The notes under the pieces were generated by a model, which was not told the DNA's origin, ran no database searches, and worked only from the letters and a program-made list of their open reading frames with translations. Position numbers and translations under genes: made by a program. Of a stretch of 26,928 bases of DNA, positions 1 to 7,674 are shown one piece after another. The stretch is from Nitrososphaerota archaeon (GTDB lineage: Archaea; Thermoproteota; Nitrososphaeria; Nitrososphaerales; Nitrosopumilaceae): positions 1-26,928 of the forward strand of contig JAUWQG010000001.1 in assembly GCA_030611185.1 (NCBI GenBank). The letters run 5' to 3'. Numbering within the stretch: the stretch's first letter is position 1; every line of letters begins with the position of its first letter.

Positions 1-276
1 ATGGGATACATAGAAGATTATTATCTAAAAAGTTATGTCAAGTATTAGATTTTGTTTGATTTGTAAAAGGTCACTCAGTAAGAACACCGAATTTTGCAGC
101 ATTGAATGTGCAAGAAAGTTTCTTTCATTTAAAACGGAATAGTATAAATTCACACCTAGACTTTGTTGGTGCGTTAAACTAATTTTACAAAACTCTCGCC
201 CGGCAAAGGATTGTAATTAATACAGATATTTTTGTGACGTAGCTTACAGATATAATACTTATACGTAAAAAATCAG
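1..276. other. Leading intergenic region, no assigned gene
   Basis: No convincing complete gene is visible. A short open stretch in frame 3 ends with TGA at 57-59 and could be the tail of a plus-strand gene that began before the window, but about 18 residues are too few to recognise. The right end carries TATA-like AT-rich sequence at 251-265 (tataatacttatac), well placed for a leaderless endonuclease III transcript starting at the ATG at 277 or 283. Confidence 0.4.
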
Positions 277-936
277 ATGGAAATGAAAAAAATTCTACAA
301 GGAATGATGAATACAATGAATTCCGTTAAACCTCCAAGAATGACTGCTCTTAGAGAACTACACGAAGCAGAAACAGGTGGACCATTTAGTATTCTTATTG
401 GAACAATTTTATCTGCACGTACAAAAGATGAAAGTACAACAAAAGTTGTTAAAATGTTATTTTCTGAATACAAAAATGCAAAAGATTTAGCAAATGCAAA
501 ATTAAAAAATATTGAAAAAATTATCAGGCCCATTGGATTCTATCACGTCAAAGCTAAAAGAATTATTGAAGTTGCAAAAATTATTGATTCTAAATATAAA
601 GGCAAAGTTCCAGATAATCTTGAAAAATTAGTAGAACTTCCAGGGGTAGGTAGAAAAACTGCAAATTGTGTTTTGGTTTATGCCTATGACAAACCAGCAA
701 TACCAGTAGATATCCATGTTCACAGAATTTCAAATCGATTAGGATTAGTTGAAACAAAAAATCCAGAGGAAACTGAATTGGAATTGATGAAGAAAATTCC
801 TAAAAAATTTTGGCTTGAAATAAATGATACATTTGTAATGTATGGTCAGAATATTTGCAAGCCTATTTCTCCAATGTGTGATGTTTGTAAGATTAAAAAA
901 ATTTGTAAATATTACAAATCTAAGAGCGTTTCTTAG
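277..936 (+). CDS. nth: Endonuclease III, DNA glycosylase/AP lyase
   Basis: Base-excision repair enzyme that removes oxidised pyrimidines and nicks abasic sites. The 219-residue protein has the family's full length. The helix-hairpin-helix motif LPGVGRKTA lies at residues 121-129, with Lys127 in the position of the catalytic lysine. PVDIHVHR follows, with Asp145 as the catalytic aspartate. Four cysteines (194, 201, 204, 210) with spacing C-x6-C-x2-C-x5-C form the C-terminal [4Fe-4S] cluster loop. TATA-like sequence about 23-27 bases upstream suggests a leaderless transcript; a second ATG at 283 is an equally possible start. The 3' end overlaps the convergent exported-protein gene by 17 bases. 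A MutY role is unlikely because the C-terminal MutT-like domain is absent. Confidence 0.95.
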   Translation: MEMKKILQGMMNTMNSVKPPRMTALRELHEAETGGPFSILIGTILSARTKDESTTKVVKMLFSEYKNAKDLANAKLKNIEKIIRPIGFYHVKAKRIIEVAKIIDSKYKGKVPDNLEKLVELPGVGRKTANCVLVYAYDKPAIPVDIHVHRISNRLGLVETKNPEETELELMKKIPKKFWLEINDTFVMYGQNICKPISPMCDVCKIKKICKYYKSKSVS

Positions 937-1585
937 TCAAAATGAGGGCACCTACAAGAATTCCTAAAGCTGCAGCAATATAAAATGGGAAAAATGCAAA
1001 TACATTTTCTGCGGGGTCTCCAGAAAGAAATTCAACTATCATGCTTCCAGATTTTGCTGCCGGTGGATCAGAAGAGCCCTCCATTCCAAAAACAGAATAA
1101 GAATCGATTTCAAATGAACCAATATTTAGATTAGAAACCGTAATTCTTGCTCCATTGTTTACTGTCAATCCTCCTCGTTCTGTATATGAGATTATGATTT
1201 TTGTGGCAGGATACCAACCTCTTTCAAGGTCGCTTTGTACAACTACATATCCTTCTCTTTCAGTATTTGCTGCAACCCAAAATTTTTCATGAGGAGGAGC
1301 ACCCATGCCTATTTCTACAAATTTGTCAGAGTTTTTATCATAAAATTTGAAAACACCATTTCCATCTGGATTCGCATATACAAGATTGTTATCGATGGTT
1401 ATTTGCCAGCTTATTGCATGATCATTTTCTAAATCAACAACTATGGCATCTCGTGAAATTTTGTTAAACTCGTTAAACGGAATTTCTATTGTGTAGATAA
1501 TAATGGAAGGATTCTTGGCTTCTTGCGCAAATGCAGGTGTAATTAGAAATCCAAAGGTAAAAAGTAATACTAGTAAATATTTCAT
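920..1585 (-). CDS. Exported protein with C-terminal membrane anchor
   Basis: Not assigned to a known family. The 221-residue product starts with a clear Sec signal peptide: Lys3, a hydrophobic core, then AFA with likely cleavage before Gln21. About 170 mostly beta-rich, polar extracytoplasmic residues follow. A hydrophobic segment at about 196-216 ends in LTKKRS, a typical positive stop-transfer tail. This layout fits a membrane-tethered protein facing outside the cell, possibly an envelope or S-layer-associated component. No cysteine pairs or enzyme motif stand out. It converges on nth and overlaps it by 17 bases. The adjacent sat gene lies upstream on the same strand with a 30-base gap, so read-through is possible but no functional link is evident. 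Confidence 0.75.
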   Translation of the reverse strand: MKYLLVLLFTFGFLITPAFAQEAKNPSIIIYTIEIPFNEFNKISRDAIVVDLENDHAISWQITIDNNLVYANPDGNGVFKFYDKNSDKFVEIGMGAPPHEKFWVAANTEREGYVVVQSDLERGWYPATKIIISYTERGGLTVNNGARITVSNLNIGSFEIDSYSVFGMEGSSDPPAAKSGSMIVEFLSGDPAENVFAFFPFYIAAALGILVGALILTKKRS

Positions 1586-1615
1586 GAATCAAATCACTCT
1601 TGAGTGAATAAATAT

Positions 1616-2755
1616 CTAATCAACAAATGGATGAGGATGATCCAAAATTACTTTTGCTACCTCAGGTCTTAAAATGAATTCTGATGGTGCTTGACCGTTT
1701 TGAATCATTTCTCTTAGTTTTGTTCCACTGATTTGCTCTTTGGCATCATCATCATGTGGACATATTTTTGGATTTGTATATGTTAAACATTTCTTACAAT
1801 AGAAAAAGGCCGGGAAAAATACTGGTGTTATTTCTAATTCTGGGTAACCATCAAATATTTTTTGGGCTGCAAAAGGATCATAGAATTTTCCTACTCCTGC
1901 GTGATCTCGTCCTATTATGATATGTGTGCATCCATAGTTTTGCCTCATTATTGCGTGATGGATTGCCTCCTTTGGACCGGCATATTTCATTTCAGTATGT
2001 AAAGTTCCAAGTTTACATCTATTTTCTTGATAATAATTTTCAATCATGGTTTCATAGCATTTTATAATTACTTCATCTACAAAGTCTCCTGATTTTTTCT
2101 TTCCAATAATTGGATTGACAAAAACTCCGTCTCTGGTTGTAATGGAAGTTTTTTGAAGCATCTCATGGGCTACATGAGGTGGATTTCGTGTTTGAAATGC
2201 ACAAATTGTTTTCCACCCAGCTTGAGCAAAAGCCTCTCGAGTTTGTAAAGGAGTTAATCTATTTTTTCTTAGTTCAGTTTCTTCAGGTCTTTGAATATAA
2301 TCTATCTTGCCACCAACAAGAAAATCTTTCATGCCCATAGTTTTTGCAACACCTGGATGAGAAGTATCATTTGTTCCGTACACTCCCTGAACAGTTTTTT
2401 CTTTATCAAAGGAAAAAGTCTCCTCAACATGTAATACTGCTACTCCTAATCCCTGATGATTTTGTAATAAAACATCACCTGCTTCTTTCATTTTTGCAGC
2501 TGTTGATTCATCCACGTCTAAAACAATAGGAATTGTCCAAGCTAAGCCATTTGATAATCTTCCTTTGGATACAACATTCTCAAAATCTTGTTGTCCGAGA
2601 AATCCTTCTAGAGGGCTAAAAATTCCATCTGCAATATTTTCCACATCATTTGCAAGATCTTCTGAAATTGATATTGAAAATAATCCAGAGGTATCAATTT
2701 TATTAATTCGATTTACTAGTATTCCACCGTGTGGTTTGATTACTTCATTACTCAT
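1616..2755 (-). CDS. sat: Sulfate adenylyltransferase (ATP sulfurylase)
   Basis: Activates sulfate with ATP to form adenosine 5'-phosphosulfate (APS), the first step of sulfate assimilation. The 379-residue length fits the single-domain prokaryotic/archaeal Sat family. Diagnostic motifs are QTRNPPH at 188-194 (nucleotide/sulfate site), GRDHAGVG at 282-289 and SGTKLRE at about 343-349. Cys320, Cys323, Cys332 and His334 form the zinc-site pattern found in many archaeal and bacterial homologues. There is no APS kinase domain; a separate cysC lies at 20531-21046. It is the second gene of an operon with the APS reductase gene, whose stop codon ends two bases before this ATG, so the two are almost certainly co-transcribed. 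Confidence 0.95.
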   Translation of the reverse strand: MSNEVIKPHGGILVNRINKIDTSGLFSISISEDLANDVENIADGIFSPLEGFLGQQDFENVVSKGRLSNGLAWTIPIVLDVDESTAAKMKEAGDVLLQNHQGLGVAVLHVEETFSFDKEKTVQGVYGTNDTSHPGVAKTMGMKDFLVGGKIDYIQRPEETELRKNRLTPLQTREAFAQAGWKTICAFQTRNPPHVAHEMLQKTSITTRDGVFVNPIIGKKKSGDFVDEVIIKCYETMIENYYQENRCKLGTLHTEMKYAGPKEAIHHAIMRQNYGCTHIIIGRDHAGVGKFYDPFAAQKIFDGYPELEITPVFFPAFFYCKKCLTYTNPKICPHDDDAKEQISGTKLREMIQNGQAPSEFILRPEVAKVILDHPHPFVD

Positions 2756-2757
2756 AA

Positions 2758-3489
2758 TTATACTCCATCAGGTGTATGTAATCCACATTCTTTTGTATCA
2801 TCATTTTCCCACCACCAACGACCCGCTCTTAAATCTTCACCATCTTTTATTGCTCGAGTACAAGGTTCACATCCAATACTAGGATATCCTTTATCGATTT
2901 GAGAATTGTACGGGACATTTTTCTCTTTAATATAGGTCCAAACTTGTTCCCAATTCCAGTCAAGTAATGGATTTACTTTGACGATTCCATCATATTTTTC
3001 ATCAATTTCAAGCATTTTGGCGTTTTCTCGAGTAGAAGTTTGATCTCTTCGAATTCCAGTAATCCATCCATCCAAAGTCTCAAGCATTTTTCTTAAGGGT
3101 TTTACTTTTCTAATTCCACAACAAAGTCGTCTGTTTTCGATACTATCATAAAATAGGTTAATGCCTTTGGTTTGAACCATTTCTTTAACCTCTTCTGCGT
3201 CTGGAAACATTACCTCAAAAATCACATTATATTTTTTTGAGAGTATATCCATGATATCGTAAGTTTCTTGTGGTAATCTTCCAGTATCTAAAGTGAAAAA
3301 TCGAAATTTAGGATTAATTTTTGTCATCATATCGATTAGAAGTGAATCCTCAGCTCCAAAGCTTGAAGCTTTTGCAACTTTTGGGTGTAAATTATCTGAA
3401 GCCCAGTTTAAAGCATCTTCAGCATTTTTTAGAGTAGGATTAATCTCATCAAGTTCTCTTTGAGTGAATTTTACCACAATACCATTCAC
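2758..3489 (-). CDS. cysH: Assimilatory adenylylsulfate (APS) reductase
   Basis: Reduces APS (or PAPS) to sulfite in the cytoplasm. The 243-residue protein has the adenine nucleotide alpha-hydrolase fold motifs SFGAEDS at about 43-49 and [11 protein letters not shown] at about 66-76. It has paired cysteines CC at 123-124 and CEPC with Cys207 and Cys210, the [4Fe-4S] ligand pattern that marks APS-preferring reductases; classical PAPS reductases lack these. The catalytic cysteine is in ECGLH at 234-238. The start is a GTG at 3487-3489. It is first in the cysH-sat operon. With Sat it gives the sulfate-to-sulfite route; sulfite reductase is not in this window. Preference for APS over PAPS is inferred from the cluster motif. 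Confidence 0.92.
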   Translation of the reverse strand: MNGIVVKFTQRELDEINPTLKNAEDALNWASDNLHPKVAKASSFGAEDSLLIDMMTKINPKFRFFTLDTGRLPQETYDIMDILSKKYNVIFEVMFPDAEEVKEMVQTKGINLFYDSIENRRLCCGIRKVKPLRKMLETLDGWITGIRRDQTSTRENAKMLEIDEKYDGIVKVNPLLDWNWEQVWTYIKEKNVPYNSQIDKGYPSIGCEPCTRAIKDGEDLRAGRWWWENDDTKECGLHTPDGV

Positions 3490-3531
3490 TGTTTGTTGTT
3501 TTATATTGATTACCCGAGGATTTTATCCTAA

Positions 3532-3539
3532 ATTATAAA
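3532..3539 (+). promoter_or_regulatory. TATA box for the ThiI-like gene
   Basis: The sequence attataaa lies in the short divergent gap after cysH. Its centre is about 27 bases upstream of the ATG at 3564, the usual archaeal spacing to a leaderless start. It is only about 7 bases from the GTG at 3543, which argues that the GTG is not the start. Confidence 0.6.
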
Positions 3540-3563
3540 CAAGTGAATTTCAAAATAAAAAAG

Positions 3564-4682
3564 ATGAAAGAAGTTTCTTATGTTGTAGTTTTTCCTACGG
3601 TGTTTTCCAAAAACAAAATTCCTCAATTGATTTCAAATATTAAAAAAATTCTAAAGATTAGAAATCAAGAATTCAAATCAATAAAAAGAGACGGAGATAT
3701 TATTCTTGTAGATTCAAGTGATCCTGTTTTTTCTTCTTCCGCAATCAATTTACTTTTTGGTATTGAAAAAGTAGCAATTGCTAGACAAGTAAAAAATGAT
3801 TTTAAAACAATTGTATCAGAAATTACTTCTTTAGGTGGAAATTTACTCCTAAAAGGGGAAAAATTTCTCGTAAAAGTTGAAGGAACATCAAAAGGATTTT
3901 TTCCTAAGGATGTTGAGATTGCAGCAACATCATCCATAATTGAAAAAAAATCTAACTTGGGAGCAAAACCTGGAACGGAGGAAAATTACAATAAGTTGCT
4001 TTATACTTATTTGACAAAAAATAATGCATACATTTGTATTTTTATAGATAAAGGGCAAGGTGGAATTACTTTTAATTCACCAAAACAAAATACTATTTGC
4101 AGTGTTTATGATGAAATATCAGCTGTTTCGTGTTTTGAAACAATAAAGCAAGGTTTTGACTCAAAAATAATTGTTTGTTATAGAAAAGATTCAGAGTTGA
4201 TGAATCTTGTTAAGATGATTAATCAAATAATTCCTAGACTAGCAAAAGAAAAAATTTCTCTAGACTTTTTTCAAATAAAGATAAATCCAACTGGAGTAAA
4301 AAATTATCAAACTTTCATAAGTTCAGTAATTGAAATTTTAATTCACGAAGCCAAATCAAACAAACTAGTTAACGTCTCTTTATCATTATCTCCACTGGCC
4401 TTTTCACAAGATTTTATTGAATATTCAATGAACAAAGTATTTCAAAATAATAAATTGCCAATCATGCCTCTTAGTGGGGTTGATGTCAAACTGTTTGAGG
4501 AAGCAAAAGAGATCGGATTAGAAAAGCAAATTCCAAAAATGAATAAAATGATTCTCATGAATTCAAAGGAAATTCCCAAAATAACAGGTAAGGATGTAAA
4601 ATCTGCCCTAAATACAAAGAAAACAGTAGATGTAGTAATTGGGCCAAATAATGTGCATGATATTCTAGATTCTTTGGAATAA
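3564..4682 (+). CDS. ThiI-like THUMP protein with degenerate PP-loop domain
   Basis: Resembles ThiI, the tRNA 4-thiouridine/thiazole sulfurtransferase, but appears to have lost catalysis. An N-terminal ferredoxin-like region is followed by a THUMP RNA-binding domain at about residues 93-163 (KFLVKVEGTSKGFFPKDVE, then a GQGGITF turn). Where ThiI has the ATP-binding SGGxDS PP-loop, this protein reads SVYDEIS (about 180-186). The later MPLSGVDVKLFEEAKEIGL segment still resembles the ThiI alpha-hydrolase core. The position of the ThiI catalytic cysteine reads KMNKM, with Asn at about 327. There is no rhodanese domain. I infer an RNA-binding pseudoenzyme. The start is set at ATG 3564 from the TATA position; GTG 3543 would add seven residues. 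Confidence 0.65.
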   Translation: MKEVSYVVVFPTVFSKNKIPQLISNIKKILKIRNQEFKSIKRDGDIILVDSSDPVFSSSAINLLFGIEKVAIARQVKNDFKTIVSEITSLGGNLLLKGEKFLVKVEGTSKGFFPKDVEIAATSSIIEKKSNLGAKPGTEENYNKLLYTYLTKNNAYICIFIDKGQGGITFNSPKQNTICSVYDEISAVSCFETIKQGFDSKIIVCYRKDSELMNLVKMINQIIPRLAKEKISLDFFQIKINPTGVKNYQTFISSVIEILIHEAKSNKLVNVSLSLSPLAFSQDFIEYSMNKVFQNNKLPIMPLSGVDVKLFEEAKEIGLEKQIPKMNKMILMNSKEIPKITGKDVKSALNTKKTVDVVIGPNNVHDILDSLE

Positions 4683-4693
4683 AATCATTGAGA

Positions 4694-4701
4694 ATTTAAA
4701 C
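4694..4701 (+). promoter_or_regulatory. TATA box for glycosyltransferase gene
   Basis: The sequence atttaaac is centred about 26 bases before the ATG at 4723 and no Shine-Dalgarno sequence is visible, consistent with a leaderless mRNA. Confidence 0.55.
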
Positions 4702-4722
4702 AGCATCTACAGATTTCTTTAC

Positions 4723-5958
4723 ATGCATAAAATTGGGGAATTTATCTACCCATGGGGTAGTGGTCATTATTCTCGTATGATAAGATTTCATGAGGCATTC
4801 ATTGATTTAATGAAAGAAGATTTTGAGGCTCATTTTTCAAGCAAAGACCACGTTTACCATAAATTATTAGACAAATTTCCTGATCAACAAGATAAAATTC
4901 ACAATATTATGATGCCAACTCCAATTGATGGAAAATTTGGGCCAAGCATCATAAAATCTATGTTGAATTTTTTATTACCAATCGCACAAAATCCTCCACT
5001 TGTAAATCAAATTGTAGATTATTTGAGAGAAGAAAGAAAACTGTACAATAAAGAAAATTTTGATTTGGTAATCAATGATGGGGATATGGGTTCAAACATT
5101 TTGGCAAAAAATCGTAACATACCAAGCCTTTTCATAACAAATCAATTTAGACCAAAATTGTATAAATCAAAAGTCTATTTTTATCCTTCACTTTATTTTA
5201 TTGCAAAACAAATTGCAAAAGCTAGTAAAATTATTGTAGCTGATTCGCCTCCCCCATATACTTTATGTGAATTCAATCTAAATTTTACAAAGGAAGTACA
5301 ACCAAAAGTTTCTTACGTAGGTCATTTCATAAATAAGAAAAATATTCATAAAGATCCTCCCTCCGATCTTGAAAGAATTATTCAGGATAACGATTTTGGA
5401 TACTGGATGAGAACTGGGAATAAATCCACTAATGATGGAACAGGAGAAAGATATGAACAGGTTTTTCATCAGGAGGAAATGAAAAATGAAAAAAGAATAA
5501 TTTCTCATGCAAAAAATAATTCCTCTATTAATTCTGTTTTGGGGAAAAATGGAAAAAAATTTAGTATATCTGAAGCCCTTGAAAAAAAGATAGATTGGAT
5601 TCAAATAGATATTGGTTATCTTTCAGAGCAAGAAAAAGAAGAAGTGTTAGGTTTGAGTAAATATGCTGTTGTAAATGGTTCACATACTGTTATGGGAGAA
5701 ATACTTGGAGGAAAGGCAAAACCAATAATTGGCATCCCAATTTATGATGAACATACAAATAATATCAGATGGGCAGAAAAGAAAAATCTAGGTATTTTTG
5801 CAAGTAAAACCCAACATGTGATAAAAGGAATAAAAACAATAAAAGAGAATTATGATGAATTTGAGGGGAATTTACTGGATTTTTCCAAAAATTTTGTTTC
5901 AAATGGAGCAGAGAATACAGCAAAAATTGCAGCTGAGATCTTAGAAGAAAAGAGATAA
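4723..5958 (+). CDS. GT28/MurG-like glycosyltransferase
   Basis: Probable GT-B fold glycosyltransferase of 411 residues. The N-terminal YPWGSGHYSRMIRF (about 9-22) matches the glycine-rich GxGH start of the MurG/GT28 and UDP-glycosyltransferase group. The C-terminal half carries GSHTVMGEI (about 319-327), a proline- and glycine-rich segment (KPIIGIP) and HTNNIRWAEKKNLG (about 344-357), which match the donor-nucleotide site pattern GH.T..E..G.P....P...EH..NA. No transmembrane segment is evident, so it is probably cytosolic or peripheral. The substrate cannot be told; surface glycans, glycolipid or N-glycan assembly are possible. An insertion of about 60 polar residues (about 210-275) separates the two halves. 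Its promoter is its own. Confidence 0.72.
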   Translation: MHKIGEFIYPWGSGHYSRMIRFHEAFIDLMKEDFEAHFSSKDHVYHKLLDKFPDQQDKIHNIMMPTPIDGKFGPSIIKSMLNFLLPIAQNPPLVNQIVDYLREERKLYNKENFDLVINDGDMGSNILAKNRNIPSLFITNQFRPKLYKSKVYFYPSLYFIAKQIAKASKIIVADSPPPYTLCEFNLNFTKEVQPKVSYVGHFINKKNIHKDPPSDLERIIQDNDFGYWMRTGNKSTNDGTGERYEQVFHQEEMKNEKRIISHAKNNSSINSVLGKNGKKFSISEALEKKIDWIQIDIGYLSEQEKEEVLGLSKYAVVNGSHTVMGEILGGKAKPIIGIPIYDEHTNNIRWAEKKNLGIFASKTQHVIKGIKTIKENYDEFEGNLLDFSKNFVSNGAENTAKIAAEILEEKR

Positions 5959-5980
5959 AGGATAATTTCTAGATTTTTAG

Positions 5981-6052
5981 ATATCTGGCACGCGGGATTT
6001 CGATGGGCGAACGGACCGAAAGGGATGACGATAAAATCCGTGTGTCAGATAT
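5981..6052 (+). ncRNA. Candidate structured small RNA (GC-rich hairpin)
   Basis: In a very AT-rich gap, the left arm ATATCTGGCACGCGGG (5981-5996) pairs with the right arm ending GTGTGTCAGATAT at 6052. This gives about 16 consecutive pairs including a few G-U, then an A-A mismatch and three more A-U pairs. The enclosed loop is also GC-rich and has an alternative short stem, TTTCG (5998-6002) with CGAAA (6017-6021), plus a GATG...GATGACG pattern that could form a kink-turn. The strand is uncertain because a perfect stem is nearly symmetrical; G-U pairing is slightly better on plus. It could be a stable sRNA, an H/ACA-like guide, or the 3' end of the glycosyltransferase mRNA. No known family was recognised. 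Confidence 0.5.
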
Positions 6053-6084
6053 TTTGATAATCGATCAAAAAATATGTGGGAACG

Positions 6085-6092
6085 CTTTTATG
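6085..6092 (+). promoter_or_regulatory. TATA box for zinc-ribbon protein gene
   Basis: The sequence cttttatg is centred about 27 bases before the GTG at 6116, which has no Shine-Dalgarno sequence; a leaderless start is likely. Confidence 0.45.
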
Positions 6093-6115
6093 GAAAAAAT
6101 TAAGCCAAATCATTA

Positions 6116-6430
6116 GTGCCTAACTGTCCAGAATGTACATCACGAGCAAAAAAGAAGATAGAAACAAAATACATGGAAGATTTTCCAGAGGAAGAGGACA
6201 GAAGTAGAGATGCTTTGTTCAAGTTATTTGATGAAATTGACATTCCAATGAAAATGGATGAGAAAAATAGAAGACATTTCATTTGTAACCGATGCGGATT
6301 ATACGCAACAAGAGAAGAAGTTTCAGATATTAGATTCAAGTTAAATCAAAGAGAAAGAACACGTGATGATAAACATGATGACTATCTTGAATGGTGGTCA
6401 AAAAGCAAAAAAGACAAAGAACTAAACTAG
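6116..6430 (+). CDS. Small zinc-ribbon protein, function unknown
   Basis: Hypothetical protein of 104 residues starting with GTG. Two CxxC knuckles, Cys4/Cys7 (CPEC) and Cys57/Cys60 (CNRC), bracket a charged helical segment and together would bind one zinc ion. The rest is highly charged and ends in a lysine/aspartate-rich tail. Such proteins in archaea are often transcription or RNA-binding accessories, but nothing here shows which. It is followed after 11 bases by another small protein, so the two form a likely two-gene operon. Confidence 0.7.
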   Translation: MPNCPECTSRAKKKIETKYMEDFPEEEDRSRDALFKLFDEIDIPMKMDEKNRRHFICNRCGLYATREEVSDIRFKLNQRERTRDDKHDDYLEWWSKSKKDKELN

Positions 6431-6441
6431 ATCTGATATTT

Positions 6442-6843
6442 ATGGTAAAAAAGAAAGATGAGATTCCTGATTGGGTTTCTGATGAAATTCAAAATGCAAA
6501 ATTTAAGAAACCTGAAAAGCTAAAAAAATCAGGATACATTTTAGAATTTTATCATGAAGACAATAAGATTGATGTCCAGTTGTATGATGCAGTAGAGGAT
6601 GGACGACATATTGTTACAATGGATGTTCCAAAAACAGTAAAGATTGATGATTTACTAAAAGGTCAAGTTTACGAATTTGTATTTGATCAACATAAAGCAC
6701 CGTTAAGCAAGAAAGTGGCAGAATTTCTTGAGAAAGAGAAAGAAATTGATATGAAAGCAATTTACCAATTTGATTTGAAATCTTTGGAATTACTAGATGT
6801 AGACTCCAGTGGATCTGCAGATAACGATTCAGAAGAAGATTAA
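6442..6843 (+). CDS. Conserved-looking hypothetical protein, acidic tail
   Basis: Not recognised. The open frame extends upstream to 6391 inside the preceding gene, but the ATG at 6442, 11 bases after that gene's stop and behind a weak gatctgat element, is a better start and gives 133 residues. The product is soluble, with a lysine-rich N terminus, a beta-rich middle (about residues 28-75) compatible with a small barrel, a helix with repeated Lys/Glu (about 85-100) and an acidic end (SADNDSEED). Residue composition and operon position next to a zinc-ribbon protein suggest a nucleic-acid or protein-complex accessory, but that is only inference. Its stop codon overlaps the stop of the convergent dehydrogenase gene. 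Confidence 0.6.
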   Translation: MVKKKDEIPDWVSDEIQNAKFKKPEKLKKSGYILEFYHEDNKIDVQLYDAVEDGRHIVTMDVPKTVKIDDLLKGQVYEFVFDQHKAPLSKKVAEFLEKEKEIDMKAIYQFDLKSLELLDVDSSGSADNDSEED

Positions 6844-7640
6844 TCTTTTTTCATAGAATCTAATTGTTTTTTAAAAGACTTTCCTAGTATTGGATTGATG
6901 AAATATGGAAAAGTATTCTTCATCCATACTGCACCACGTACTACAGATGGGACTATAATTTCTAACCTTGGAGAATTTGCTGCTTTTAGAATTGCTTTTG
7001 CAACAGTTTTGGAACTAAGAGAAATTGGAGAAAATTTTGGCATTTTTTCAAATGATGGATGTTCAAAGAAATTAGTTCTAACCATAATTGGACTAACAAC
7101 AGTAATTCCAACTCCAGTATTTTTTAATTCATGTTTAAAACCTTCTGAAAATCCAAGCATTGCAAACTTTGATGCACAATAAGAGGCAATTCCTGGTAAA
7201 CCAAAACTTGCTGCAACAGATGCCACGTTTACAATATGACCTGATTTTTTATCTAGCATTGATGGAAGAAAATTTTTGATACAGTAAACCATTCCAAAAT
7301 AATTAGTCTCCATCTGAGATTCTATTTCATCAATAGTAAGATCAGATACAGAACCATAAATTGCAAAACCTGCATTATTTACTAAAATATCAACTGAATC
7401 AAATTTTTCTAAAACTATTCTTGACATTTCTTTGACTTGTTCTTTGTTAGATACATCACATTGACAAGTCAGAATAGTCACATTGAATTTTTTTAATTCA
7501 TCAGCAACTTGTTCAAGTTTCTCTTTTCTTCTTGCAACTAAAACTATGTTAGCACCTAATTTTGCAAATTCTATTGCAGAGTCTTTTCCAATTCCTGATG
7601 ATGCGCCAGTAATTAAAACAACTTTATTTTTAAAATTCAT
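6840..7640 (-). CDS. Short-chain dehydrogenase/reductase (SDR)
   Basis: Classical SDR of 266 residues that would use NAD(P)H on an unknown carbonyl or alcohol substrate. The cofactor motif TGASSGIG is at 11-18, NNAG at 88-91, the catalytic serine at about 141 (NVASVAA), and YCASK gives Tyr154 and Lys158. Arg37/Arg38 after the second beta strand favour NADPH. A C-terminal amphipathic region (about 235-262, aromatic and lysine-rich) resembles the membrane-associating tail of the acyl- and sphinganine-reductase-like branch, so a lipid-related substrate is possible. The multispan gene upstream on the same strand ends 34 bases before this start, so the two may be co-transcribed. Confidence 0.85.
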   Translation of the reverse strand: MNFKNKVVLITGASSGIGKDSAIEFAKLGANIVLVARRKEKLEQVADELKKFNVTILTCQCDVSNKEQVKEMSRIVLEKFDSVDILVNNAGFAIYGSVSDLTIDEIESQMETNYFGMVYCIKNFLPSMLDKKSGHIVNVASVAASFGLPGIASYCASKFAMLGFSEGFKHELKNTGVGITVVSPIMVRTNFFEHPSFEKMPKFSPISLSSKTVAKAILKAANSPRLEIIVPSVVRGAVWMKNTFPYFINPILGKSFKKQLDSMKKD

Positions 7641-7674
7641 AATTCAAAAAATCTCTTAAAAGATAAAGTGGTTT

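Noticed and set aside
1..59. Possible C-terminal end of a plus-strand gene
   Set aside because: Only about 18 codons before a stop; nothing recognisable, and other frames also stay open for similar lengths.
5278..5604. Minus-strand open frame within the glycosyltransferase gene
   Set aside because: Aromatic- and isoleucine-rich translation typical of reading AT-rich coding DNA backwards; no start signals.
5998..6035. Fluoride (crcB) riboswitch, because of CGATGGGC and GATGACG
   Set aside because: The 3' strand needed to pair with the GATGG segment is absent, and no fluoride channel gene follows.
6391..6441. Upstream extension of the second small hypothetical gene
   Set aside because: It overlaps the preceding gene by 40 bases and encodes only a Lys/Arg-rich run; the ATG at 6442 gives a normal intergenic spacing.
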